DNA from: Candidatus Parcubacteria bacterium
Lineage (GTDB): Bacteria; Patescibacteriota; Patescibacteriia; PEXW01
DNA: 64,000 nt
NCBI GenBank assembly: GCA_003597955.1
Contig: QZJU01000021.1
Span: 47,952 to 111,951 of the forward strand
Direction of reading: 5' to 3'
Every line of letters begins with the position of its first letter. Position 1 is the first letter of the stretch. Below, in pieces: positions 43,129 to 49,830 of this stretch. The notes beneath the pieces were generated by a model that worked only from the letters and a program-made list of their open reading frames with translations, did not search any database and was not told where the DNA came from. Both the position numbers and the translations under genes were made by a program.

Positions 43129-43305
43129 ATGAAACTAAGTAGCCAAAAATTATCTGAATTAAAGCAAATCATACAGGATGATTTTGGTGTCAAGCTTGAT
43201 GACCAATTCGTTTTTGTTATTGGCAGTGAACTTATTGCACTATTTGACCATTTGTACTCTTACGATTTTCAACAAAAAAATGAGCAACCTAACGAGCGTA
43301 ACTGA
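43129..43305 (+). CDS. Small 58-aa element protein
   Basis: ATG-started frame of 58 codons, MKLSSQKLSELKQIIQDDF then GVKLDDQFVFVIGSEL. It has a regular amphipathic start and acidic middle, and its end overlaps the start of the SpoVG-like gene by 26 bp in another frame. The overlap and coding-like composition argue it is real. No function is known. Confidence 0.5.
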   Translation: MKLSSQKLSELKQIIQDDFGVKLDDQFVFVIGSELIALFDHLYSYDFQQKNEQPNERN

Positions 43306-43573
43306 AATATCAATCACGCCTATTAGACCACGAGATGGTCTTACCGCTTTTGCCTCTTTTGTCCTTGACGATAAGTATTTCGTTGCAGGCGTAGCAATTT
43401 TTACAAAATTGAGCGGTGGCTTCCGCTTGGTTTTCCCGACCCGCAAAATTGGTCAAACCAATCTCAATTTGTTTAATCCAATCAAGCGTGAAGTTGGCGA
43501 GATAATTGAGAGAAAAGTTAGTGAAGAATTAACAAAACTGTATGATAGACAACTTACGGAATATAAAACTTAG
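43280..43573 (+). CDS. SpoVG-like protein
   Basis: 97 aa. The SpoVG fold pattern is visible: VTEISITPIRPRDGLTAFASFVLDD, then FRLVFPTRKIG, then NPIKREVGEIIERKVSEEL, matching the family's PS/P-[ST]-K block and I.HPI..... end. SpoVG proteins bind nucleic acid, act as regulators in Firmicutes, and occur on phages and plasmids. ATG 43280 is chosen because only sequence from here matches the family. Confidence 0.65.
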   Translation: MSNLTSVTEISITPIRPRDGLTAFASFVLDDKYFVAGVAIFTKLSGGFRLVFPTRKIGQTNLNLFNPIKREVGEIIERKVSEELTKLYDRQLTEYKT

Positions 43574-43961
43574 AGTCCCTAAATGTTGGCAGGATAAAAG
43601 GATAATGCGTTTTTTGAGAAAACATTATTCGGGGAAAAAACGTACAACCGCCATAGCAATTTATGTAACTCTAAGCGAGATGGCAAGTAATGCTAATTCA
43701 GAAACCTTTAAGTCCTATTACAGTCAAATTGGTGAGATGGCTGGTAAATCATCATCAACCATCAAGCGTTATTGCAATGATTTTATCAAGCTGACTATTT
43801 TAGAAAAAAAGAATCATAAGAAGGGGAAGCACAACTTAGCTAATCAGTGGTCGTTACTAGCATACTCTCCAATGAGATTACAGTCGGGTCGTAATAATGA
43901 CCTGACCCCTAATAAAATTAGTCTCAACCAAGGCCAAAATAATAACCCCGACTCCATTTAA
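43542..43961 (+). CDS. Winged-helix element protein (replication/regulation type)
   Basis: 139 aa. Residues ~20-95 form a helix-turn-helix typical of plasmid or phage initiator-like proteins: TTAIAIYVTLSEMAS, YYSQIGEMAGKSSSTIKRYCNDFIKLTILEKK. The Asn/Gln-rich tail is probably unstructured. The start overlaps the SpoVG-like gene by 32 bp. It may be the element's replication or copy control factor, but a specific role is not shown. Confidence 0.5.
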   Translation: MIDNLRNIKLRVPKCWQDKRIMRFLRKHYSGKKRTTAIAIYVTLSEMASNANSETFKSYYSQIGEMAGKSSSTIKRYCNDFIKLTILEKKNHKKGKHNLANQWSLLAYSPMRLQSGRNNDLTPNKISLNQGQNNNPDSI

Positions 43962-44060
43962 TATACTGACCACATCTCTACTTACCTAATGACCCACTAA
44001 TAGAATATATTACTTAGAATTATTTACTAAGAAGGATACCCCCCATAAGCTAATCCTTAT

Positions 44061-44429
44061 ATGAAGTGTCAATTTACAAAACAAGACGGCCAACAATGTG
44101 AGGGAAATGCAATATATGATAGCCAGTATTGTTTTTCGCATAACCCTGACAGTCGGCAGGCAAAGAATGAGGCAGTCTTAAACGGCGGGCTTGCCCTCAA
44201 AAAAATAAAGTTTGAATTAGAAGAAGTCGAAATAAAATCTATTCAGGACATCACTGCACTTTTGGCCAAAACAATAAATGAACTTAGGACTAACAAAATC
44301 CCACCCAAAATCGCCGTTAATATAGGTTATTTATCAAACATCATGATTACATCTCTTAAGGAGGGTGAGATTGAAAAAAGATTGGAGGTGATAGAAAATG
44401 CAATCAAACTACATAAGTCGAATGAATAA
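44061..44429 (+). CDS. Small zinc-finger protein
   Basis: 122 aa. The N-terminus CQFTKQDGQQCEGNAIYDSQ followed by YCFSH is a C-x8-C-x9-C-x3-H finger seen in many phage and mobile-element proteins. A helical region (~45-120) follows. DNA or RNA binding is plausible. The next gene overlaps its end. Confidence 0.6.
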   Translation: MKCQFTKQDGQQCEGNAIYDSQYCFSHNPDSRQAKNEAVLNGGLALKKIKFELEEVEIKSIQDITALLAKTINELRTNKIPPKIAVNIGYLSNIMITSLKEGEIEKRLEVIENAIKLHKSNE

Positions 44430-44979
44430 AATTATTTCCGAAATGGATTTACCAGCGATGGATGAGCATTTTTTCAATAGTGGAGGTTTAAGTTTTTTAA
44501 ATGGGCTACCAAAAGGCAAAGTGACGTCGTTACTTTTGTATGGGACATACCAATCCTCAAGGTTTTATCTTGTCACGGTAGCGTTTAATAAAATTAAACT
44601 CTTGACGTATATCAGCGAGCTGATTGCAGAAGAGTTTGAAAACCTAATTTTGTTATCATACCTCTTTAGTGTTTCAGGCGATGAGAAAACTGTGAGGATG
44701 AGAAAATTATTCTCTGATAAGAACCCCGATGACACACTAAAGCAAATCTCCCAGTTAGTAGAGAGGCAATCGGTTTTACTAGAGGAATTATCGAAGTTGA
44801 AACCACTAATAAAGGAAAACCACAACACACCTTATGTTAGCGAGCAATTTGACGGCTGCAACTTGAAGGATTTGGAAAATAAAATCCTTAATGAGTCATT
44901 TTCAGTTGGTTTGGAGACAGCCAATTTAATAGCAAAAAAACTCTTAATTTCGTTGACAAATAGCCTATATGAGGCATAA
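44398..44979 (+). CDS. Unknown element protein
   Basis: 193 aa, mostly helical, no recognised family. A Leu/Ser/Glu-rich middle (LVERQSVLLEELSKLKPLIKE) suggests a coiled coil. ATG 44422 (MNKIISEMD) is an alternative start; 44398 overlaps the zinc-finger gene. It sits just before a strong inverted repeat. Confidence 0.5.
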   Translation: MQSNYISRMNKIISEMDLPAMDEHFFNSGGLSFLNGLPKGKVTSLLLYGTYQSSRFYLVTVAFNKIKLLTYISELIAEEFENLILLSYLFSVSGDEKTVRMRKLFSDKNPDDTLKQISQLVERQSVLLEELSKLKPLIKENHNTPYVSEQFDGCNLKDLENKILNESFSVGLETANLIAKKLLISLTNSLYEA

Positions 44980-44998
44980 TTAAGGCACAATCTAAATA

Positions 44999-45075
44999 GC
45001 GGTGACACGCATTCAAGCCCCCGTAAGGGTGGGTCGAAGCGTGTCACCGCATTAAGCCCATACCTGCGGGGGCTT
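44999..45075. repeat. 12-bp inverted repeat and adjacent hairpin
   Basis: GCGGTGACACGC (44999-45010) pairs perfectly with GCGTGTCACCGC (45039-45050). A second hairpin AAGCCC/GGGCTT follows at 45054-45075. No T-tract follows, so a terminator is unlikely. It is the only strong palindrome within the element. Confidence 0.65.
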
Positions 45076-45143
45076 CAATTTCCAGACAAATATGCAGGTC
45101 ATTAACAGTCAATTCTTTAAGAAAATAATTAACCAAAAGAAGT

Positions 45144-45743
45144 ATGGACAACCAACCTTCTCAAGAGCAAAAACCAAAAAGTAAGTTAAAAAGATTGGGT
45201 AAAAGAGTTTTAGCCGTAATAGTTGGGCTAGTGGCTTTGTTTGTCATTCTGATAATTGTTGCAGTTGCCACAGATAACAAAAATAGTAATAGTAACAGTG
45301 CTGGTAGTGAAAATAATAACGCAAGCAGCGTGGAGATGACCTATGAGAGTAAACTTGAAAAAGCAATCACTGATGAGATTGGCGCAAAAAATAATATGGA
45401 TAAACCAAAAGTCAGGAGCGTTAAGGTGATGAATCCTAATGAAACGTTGGTTGAAATCAACGGCGACGAGAACCTGACAAGTGGGATGACTAAAAAAGGA
45501 ATTGATAAGGACATCCTCAACACGTTCAAGGCTATATTCGCCACTGATACAAACCCCAATCTCCTTGCGTCTGTTGATGTTTATTTCCCGACAGTGGACA
45601 AATACGGCAATGAATCCGATAACCGTGTTATCCGTGCTCTCCTTAAACGGGAAACTGCTAACAAGATACAGTGGGATAATATCTTGTTAGAAAATATCCC
45701 AGCCGTGTTCGATGATTACGATGAGTATGTAAAGTTTGAGTAA
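45144..45743 (+). CDS. Membrane-anchored unknown protein
   Basis: 199 aa. A basic cytoplasmic start (KPKSKLKRLGKR) leads to one membrane span (VLAVIVGLVALFVILIIVAV, ~22-42), an Asn/Ser linker, and an outer alpha/beta domain with the ending NILLENIPAVFDDYDEYVKFE. No family is recognised. The recombinase starts 2 bp after its stop. Confidence 0.6.
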   Translation: MDNQPSQEQKPKSKLKRLGKRVLAVIVGLVALFVILIIVAVATDNKNSNSNSAGSENNNASSVEMTYESKLEKAITDEIGAKNNMDKPKVRSVKVMNPNETLVEINGDENLTSGMTKKGIDKDILNTFKAIFATDTNPNLLASVDVYFPTVDKYGNESDNRVIRALLKRETANKIQWDNILLENIPAVFDDYDEYVKFE

Positions 45744-45745
45744 CC

Positions 45746-47329
45746 ATGAATGCCGTCCTATTCGCCAGAGTGTCCAGTAAAGAGCAGGAGGAGTCAGGGT
45801 ACTCCCTCCCCGCTCAAGAAAAACTCCTTAAAGAATACAGCGAGAGGAAAAGTTTTAGCATTGCTAAGATATTTTCCATTTCAGAGTCAGCAACTGGCAA
45901 AAAGCAACGGGAGACATTCAACGAGATGATTGAGTATGTGACCAAAGGCAATATCAAGCACATCATCTGCGAGAAAGCCGACAGGCTGACCCGAAACTTC
46001 AAGGATATGGTGATGATTGATGACTGGCTGGGTAAGGACGCAGAACGGCAGGTGCACCTTGTTAAAGACTCTCTCGTCTTGCACCAAAACTCCCGCTCCC
46101 AAGAAAAGCTTAACTGGGGTATCCGTGTGCTGTTCGCAAAAAATTACGTTGATAATCTGGCCGAGGAGGTCAAGAAAGGCAAGCGTGAAAAAGTAGCGCA
46201 AGGATGGTATCCGACACGGCCACCTTTAGGGTATATTTCCGTGGGTGAAAGAAGCCACAGGATTTGCGTACCTGACGAACATAAAGCCCCTCTTATCAGG
46301 AAAATGTTTGAGTGGTACGCAACAGGCAATTACTCCCTAAAGAAGGTGGTGGAAATGATGTATGAAACGGGCTTAAGGACAATCCACAATACCAAGGTAC
46401 AAAAAAGTCGGCTTCACCAGATTTTGTCTGACCCCTTTTACTGCGGAAAAATTGTCTGGAAGGGTGAAGAATATCAGGGGAAACAAGAAAAAATCGTGTC
46501 AGAGGAGTTGTTTCAGCAAGTCCAAGCAATCCTTAAGCAAAAAACGACCCCGCACTACCGCAAACACCTCTCGCTGTTTAAGGGGTTAATCAGGTGCAGT
46601 GAATGTGGCGGGTTAATCACTTGGGAAACGCACAAAGGGCATTGGTACGGTCACTGCAACCATTACCGTAACTGCTCCAAAAAGGAGTATGTGAGGCAAG
46701 AAAAACTTGAGGAACAACTACTCAACCAATTTGTAGCTATAGCGCCTAAAAGCGATAGGTTGGTCAAATGGATACAGGAAGCGCTCAAGGAAAGCCACGC
46801 AGACGAGATTACGTTCAATACCCAAGCCCGTGATGAGCTTAACCGTCGCTATGAACACGCCCAGAAGCGCCTAGAAGTCCTCTACGACGACAAAATTGAC
46901 GGTAAGATAACTACGGAGTTCTACGAGGCCAAGTTCAAACAGTACAGCGCAGAGCAGAAGGCTGTTTTGAAATCACTTAATGACCACGATGACGCCAAGT
47001 CCAAGTATTACGAGCTTGGTGTTAATGTGCTCGAGCTGGCTCATAGGGCAAAAGAAATCTACGAGCACCCCAAAATGCTGGTTGAGCAGAGACGGACGCT
47101 ACTTAACCATATTTTTTCGAACCTGCGCTTAAATGGCGATAGATTAGAGGTTTCTTACACGCCAGTAGTTGAGGTTTTAGCGCAATTGACTCCCGCCCTC
47201 AATAAAACTTTCGAACTCCAGAAAAGTACCGCAAACACAACACTAACCCTTCAAAGTATGAACGGTTCTAGTGTTTGGTGCCGGAGAGAGGACTTGAACC
47301 TCCAAGGGCTTGCGCCCACACGGCTCTGA
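45746..47329 (+). CDS. Large serine recombinase (site-specific integrase)
   Basis: 527 aa. The resolvase domain (1-150) has the catalytic Ser in LFARVSSKEQEESGYSLPAQ, and EKADRLTRN. The Recombinase domain has PPLGYI and a zinc ribbon (CSECGG...CNHYRNC) at ~283-310. A coiled-coil (~355-415) follows. The last ~19 residues (WCRREDLNLQGLAPTRL) are encoded by the antisense of tRNA-Leu, so the native C-terminus probably ended differently before insertion or uses chromosomal sequence. It would integrate and excise the island. Confidence 0.9.
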   Translation: MNAVLFARVSSKEQEESGYSLPAQEKLLKEYSERKSFSIAKIFSISESATGKKQRETFNEMIEYVTKGNIKHIICEKADRLTRNFKDMVMIDDWLGKDAERQVHLVKDSLVLHQNSRSQEKLNWGIRVLFAKNYVDNLAEEVKKGKREKVAQGWYPTRPPLGYISVGERSHRICVPDEHKAPLIRKMFEWYATGNYSLKKVVEMMYETGLRTIHNTKVQKSRLHQILSDPFYCGKIVWKGEEYQGKQEKIVSEELFQQVQAILKQKTTPHYRKHLSLFKGLIRCSECGGLITWETHKGHWYGHCNHYRNCSKKEYVRQEKLEEQLLNQFVAIAPKSDRLVKWIQEALKESHADEITFNTQARDELNRRYEHAQKRLEVLYDDKIDGKITTEFYEAKFKQYSAEQKAVLKSLNDHDDAKSKYYELGVNVLELAHRAKEIYEHPKMLVEQRRTLLNHIFSNLRLNGDRLEVSYTPVVEVLAQLTPALNKTFELQKSTANTTLTLQSMNGSSVWCRREDLNLQGLAPTRL

Positions 47330-47362
47330 ACCGTGCGTGTATACCAGTTTCACCACTCCGGC
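47276..47362 (-). tRNA. tRNA-Leu (CAG)
   Basis: 87 nt with encoded CCA. Acceptor GCCGGAG/CTCCGGC, discriminator A, anticodon loop TTCAGAG (CAG at 47328-47326), variable arm GGGC-GCAA-GCCC, and T-arm GGAGG-TTCAAGT-CCTCT. It reads CUG. The 3' half overlaps the end of the serine recombinase frame. Confidence 0.95.
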
Positions 47363-47390
47363 AATAGACCATGCGCTCGTATTATCCCTT

Positions 47391-47414
47391 GTTTGCCAGT
47401 TCCGCCACTAGGGC
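47391..47414 (-). pseudogene. tRNA-Leu 5' fragment
   Basis: On the minus strand GCCCTAGTGGCGGAACTGG plus CAAAC matches the acceptor 5' strand and D-arm of class II tRNA-Leu, then stops matching. Its acceptor GCCCTAG could pair 6 of 7 with CTAGGAC of the tRNA-like element at 42234. It lies 28 nt upstream of the intact tRNA-Leu. Confidence 0.55.
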
Positions 47415-47509
47415 AGTATTTAAGGATTCCACCCCGCCACAGGACATACTGAAGTGCGTCGGCGGGATGTCGTCCCTAGCAGGCTTAAATTTTTATACAG
47501 CCTGGGCGC

Positions 47510-49327
47510 TTAGGGACTCCATTTCCAGAAGCGTTTGGTTTTAGTGTACCAGTTTGTAGCATCCAGAAAATAGTTGTTGGCAGTGAGCAAAGTGCCCGGA
47601 GAAGTTGAGCGCAAATTAACCGTGTTTACAATTAAGGCTGAAGGTTGGTACAAAAATACGGCGGGCAAGTCTTTTTGAATTAGATTCTGAATTTTTTGGT
47701 TAAGCTCGGCTTTGGCTTCGGGCGTGAGATTGGGTTTCTGGGTGTCGGTTAGCGCTTGGTCCAAGTCTTTATTGTAATAACTTGTCAGATTCAAGCCCGG
47801 ATCAAAACTTTGGGTGGAATGCCAAAAAGGAAACAAGCTTAAAGTATTATCATAGCGGTCAGCATACAGCAAGGCTTCAAAATTTCGATTCTTTATCACA
47901 TCTTTGGCCAAAGCCCCGGGATCGATTTTTCGGATTTCCACTTTGACGCCCAATTTTTGCCAGGCTTCGGCAACCAAGCTGGCAACATCTGTGTATTCTT
48001 TTATGTCCGGTACGGTTAAAACCAAAGACAGTTCAGCCGTTCCCTTGGTGAAAAATTCCGCATCCTTTTTCCAGCCTGCGTCAGTTAAAAGTTTAGTCGC
48101 GGTTTCCAATTCTGTCTTCCGCCCGCTTGAAATACTTTCCCCGCCCGGCATGCCGTCTAGGACTGGACCGTTAATAAACCTTGCGTCAGGCCGGATTTTT
48201 TTAACAATCTCTTCAGTGTCGATGGCCGCGCTTAGAGCCAGGCGGATATTTTTTTCAGCCAGAAGCTTGTTTTTAAAGTTGAAAAAAATTGCAACAATTT
48301 GGGGCAAAGGTTGGTAATTTGCTTTTGCGCCCCGAAGCTTTACGGCTTTGCTAAAAAAATCATTGGCTACCAAACGCAAGCCGTCGGCCTGGCCTGAAGC
48401 GATTAGATCCAATTCGGCTTGGACGTCGGTCGCGAATCTGATTTTCAGTGTTTTTAAAAGCGCCGGCGTGGCTGCTTGGGCAAAGCGCTCCAAGGTCAAA
48501 CCCCGTACATCTCCGGATTTTTCCATCTTGCGAATTTCCTTGAACATAAACGGTCCGCTACCCACAGGTTTAAGATTGAACTCCGTGGCGCTCATGGCGG
48601 CAGCTGGAATCTCCGCCCAAATATGGGCGGGCGCAATACCCAAACCTAAATTCATTATGAAATTTGCATCTGCTTTTTCTAGTTTAAAAATTATTCTTTT
48701 ATCGTCCGGAATTTCAATTTTAACATCGCGGAATTTGGCATATTGCGGGCTGCCGACATTTGGATTTTGGATAGTTTCAAAAGTGAAACGAACATCTTCA
48801 CTAGTAAGCGACTGGCCATCGTGCCAACTTAGGCTTGGTTTTAACCACGCCGTAAAGGTTTTGCTGTCAGCGCTGGCCTCAATTTTTTCGGCCAAATCGT
48901 TTTCATATTTGCCCTCGGGCGTTAGGCGAACCAACCCGCTAAAAAACAGGGAAGTCAAGTTCGTGTCAACTTCGCTGCTGGCGAGAATTGGGTTAATAAA
49001 CCTGGGCGCGCCCACCACCGCCACGGTGTATGTCCCGCCAACCGCGGGTTCGGGGATCCAATGGCGGTTTATGTATCGCGCCACCAAAAGCATTGCTGAA
49101 ATAAAAAGCAAAAGTAAGGCCAAACGAAAAATCCAACCCTCGGTTCGGTTGAGGTATCGGAAAAGGTATGTAAATTGGGTTAGGCTGGGCCATCGGGTTT
49201 CATTGAGATTTTGCACGACCGCTTGATCCGTGGCGAGAGGCACGGCCGGACCCACTTCGGTTCGGCTGAAGAATTTTTGGAAAAGTTTTTTTAGCCCAGC
49301 GAAAAAGGAAGAAAAATTTATACGCAC
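47510..49327 (-). CDS. Membrane-anchored peptide-binding protein (SBP_bac_5)
   Basis: 605 aa. A cytoplasmic tail (~1-65) precedes one membrane span (RLALLLLFISAMLLVARYI, ~68-87). The family 5 substrate-binding fold (OppA/DppA type) follows: GAPRFINPIL, SWHDGQSLTSEDVRFTFE, and FNFKNKLLAEKNIRLALSAAID. No permease or ATPase gene is in the window. Anchoring by a tail plus span rather than a lipobox is unusual. It could deliver peptides to a transporter encoded elsewhere or be a sensor. Confidence 0.85.
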   Translation of the reverse strand: MRINFSSFFAGLKKLFQKFFSRTEVGPAVPLATDQAVVQNLNETRWPSLTQFTYLFRYLNRTEGWIFRLALLLLFISAMLLVARYINRHWIPEPAVGGTYTVAVVGAPRFINPILASSEVDTNLTSLFFSGLVRLTPEGKYENDLAEKIEASADSKTFTAWLKPSLSWHDGQSLTSEDVRFTFETIQNPNVGSPQYAKFRDVKIEIPDDKRIIFKLEKADANFIMNLGLGIAPAHIWAEIPAAAMSATEFNLKPVGSGPFMFKEIRKMEKSGDVRGLTLERFAQAATPALLKTLKIRFATDVQAELDLIASGQADGLRLVANDFFSKAVKLRGAKANYQPLPQIVAIFFNFKNKLLAEKNIRLALSAAIDTEEIVKKIRPDARFINGPVLDGMPGGESISSGRKTELETATKLLTDAGWKKDAEFFTKGTAELSLVLTVPDIKEYTDVASLVAEAWQKLGVKVEIRKIDPGALAKDVIKNRNFEALLYADRYDNTLSLFPFWHSTQSFDPGLNLTSYYNKDLDQALTDTQKPNLTPEAKAELNQKIQNLIQKDLPAVFLYQPSALIVNTVNLRSTSPGTLLTANNYFLDATNWYTKTKRFWKWSP

Positions 49328-49334
49328 AAATTTA

Positions 49335-49568
49335 TTAGACCGATCGAGTTTGAATGATCAAAATGGCCGCCGCCGTTCCGGCAAAAATCACACCCAGTAC
49401 GATAGTGGTCATAAATAAAACTTTTTCCGCGCCGCGCTTGGTCCGGTAAACATTGCCTTCGCCACCAAAGACCGCGCCCAAACCCGCGCCTTTGGCTTGC
49501 ATTAATATTGTCGCTGTCAGTAGAACCGCCGTGACAATCTCCACAATTGAAAGTATTTTTATTAACAT
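49335..49568 (-). CDS. secG: Preprotein translocase subunit SecG
   Basis: 77 aa. Two membrane spans (~5-22 and ~50-71) flank the conserved LMQAKGAGLGAVFGGEG loop. It is the accessory subunit of the SecYEG channel. The peptide-binding protein gene follows 7 bp later, so they are co-transcribed. Confidence 0.92.
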   Translation of the reverse strand: MLIKILSIVEIVTAVLLTATILMQAKGAGLGAVFGGEGNVYRTKRGAEKVLFMTTIVLGVIFAGTAAAILIIQTRSV

Positions 49569-49617
49569 AATATTTTTATGAATGCGAAATTCAGACTACA
49601 ATTTTCAGGGTTTTTTG

Positions 49618-49758
49618 TCAACCCCTTTTGGTTTTCTTTCTTTTGGCGTGAAGCTTGAGAATCTGAAAAACCCTTTTGCCATGCACGGCCATCCTAGGTT
49701 TTCGCTTTTTGTCACGGCGCTTAGTTTTTAATTCCAGGCGTTTGATGGTGTCAGTCAT
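49618..49758 (-). CDS. Small, very basic 46-aa protein
   Basis: ATG-started frame of 46 codons (MTDTIKRLELKTKRRDKKRK, then PRMAVHGKRVFQILKL). About half the residues are Lys or Arg. No family is recognised. It could be a ribosome- or nucleic-acid-binding peptide. It lies between uvrC and secG in the same direction. Confidence 0.5.
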   Translation of the reverse strand: MTDTIKRLELKTKRRDKKRKPRMAVHGKRVFQILKLHAKRKKTKRG

Positions 49759-49762
49759 AATT

Positions 49763-49819
49763 CTACGAATTACGAATAAAGTACGAATTTACGAATTAGA
49801 GATAAGGGTATACGAATTA
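49763..49819. repeat. tacgaat-type intergenic repeat
   Basis: Repeated TACGAATTACGAAT units between uvrC and the 46-aa gene. Another short copy (CTACGAATTACGAATA) lies at 51721-51736, upstream of uvrC. Confidence 0.7.
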
Positions 49820-49830
49820 GGCAGTTGGCG

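Larger units (their letters stand above)
42330..47390 (+). mobile_element. AT-rich integrated element with large serine recombinase
   Basis: About 5 kb, visibly more AT-rich than the flanks, with all genes on the plus strand and a recombinase at the right end next to tRNA-Leu. tRNA-Leu-like fragments lie outside both borders (42234-42322 and 47391-47414). Cargo is a SpoVG-like gene, a winged-helix gene, a zinc-finger gene and several unknowns. No relaxase, capsid or helicase gene is seen. Exact ends are not defined by a direct repeat. Confidence 0.6.

Noticed and set aside
48348-49226. Long plus-strand open frame of ~290 codons
   Set aside because: Lies wholly antisense to the peptide-binding protein gene, which has clear family motifs; composition is that of a shadow frame.
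49763-49819. CRISPR array
   Set aside because: The TACGAAT strings have no uniform repeat-spacer structure and no cas genes are present anywhere in the window.
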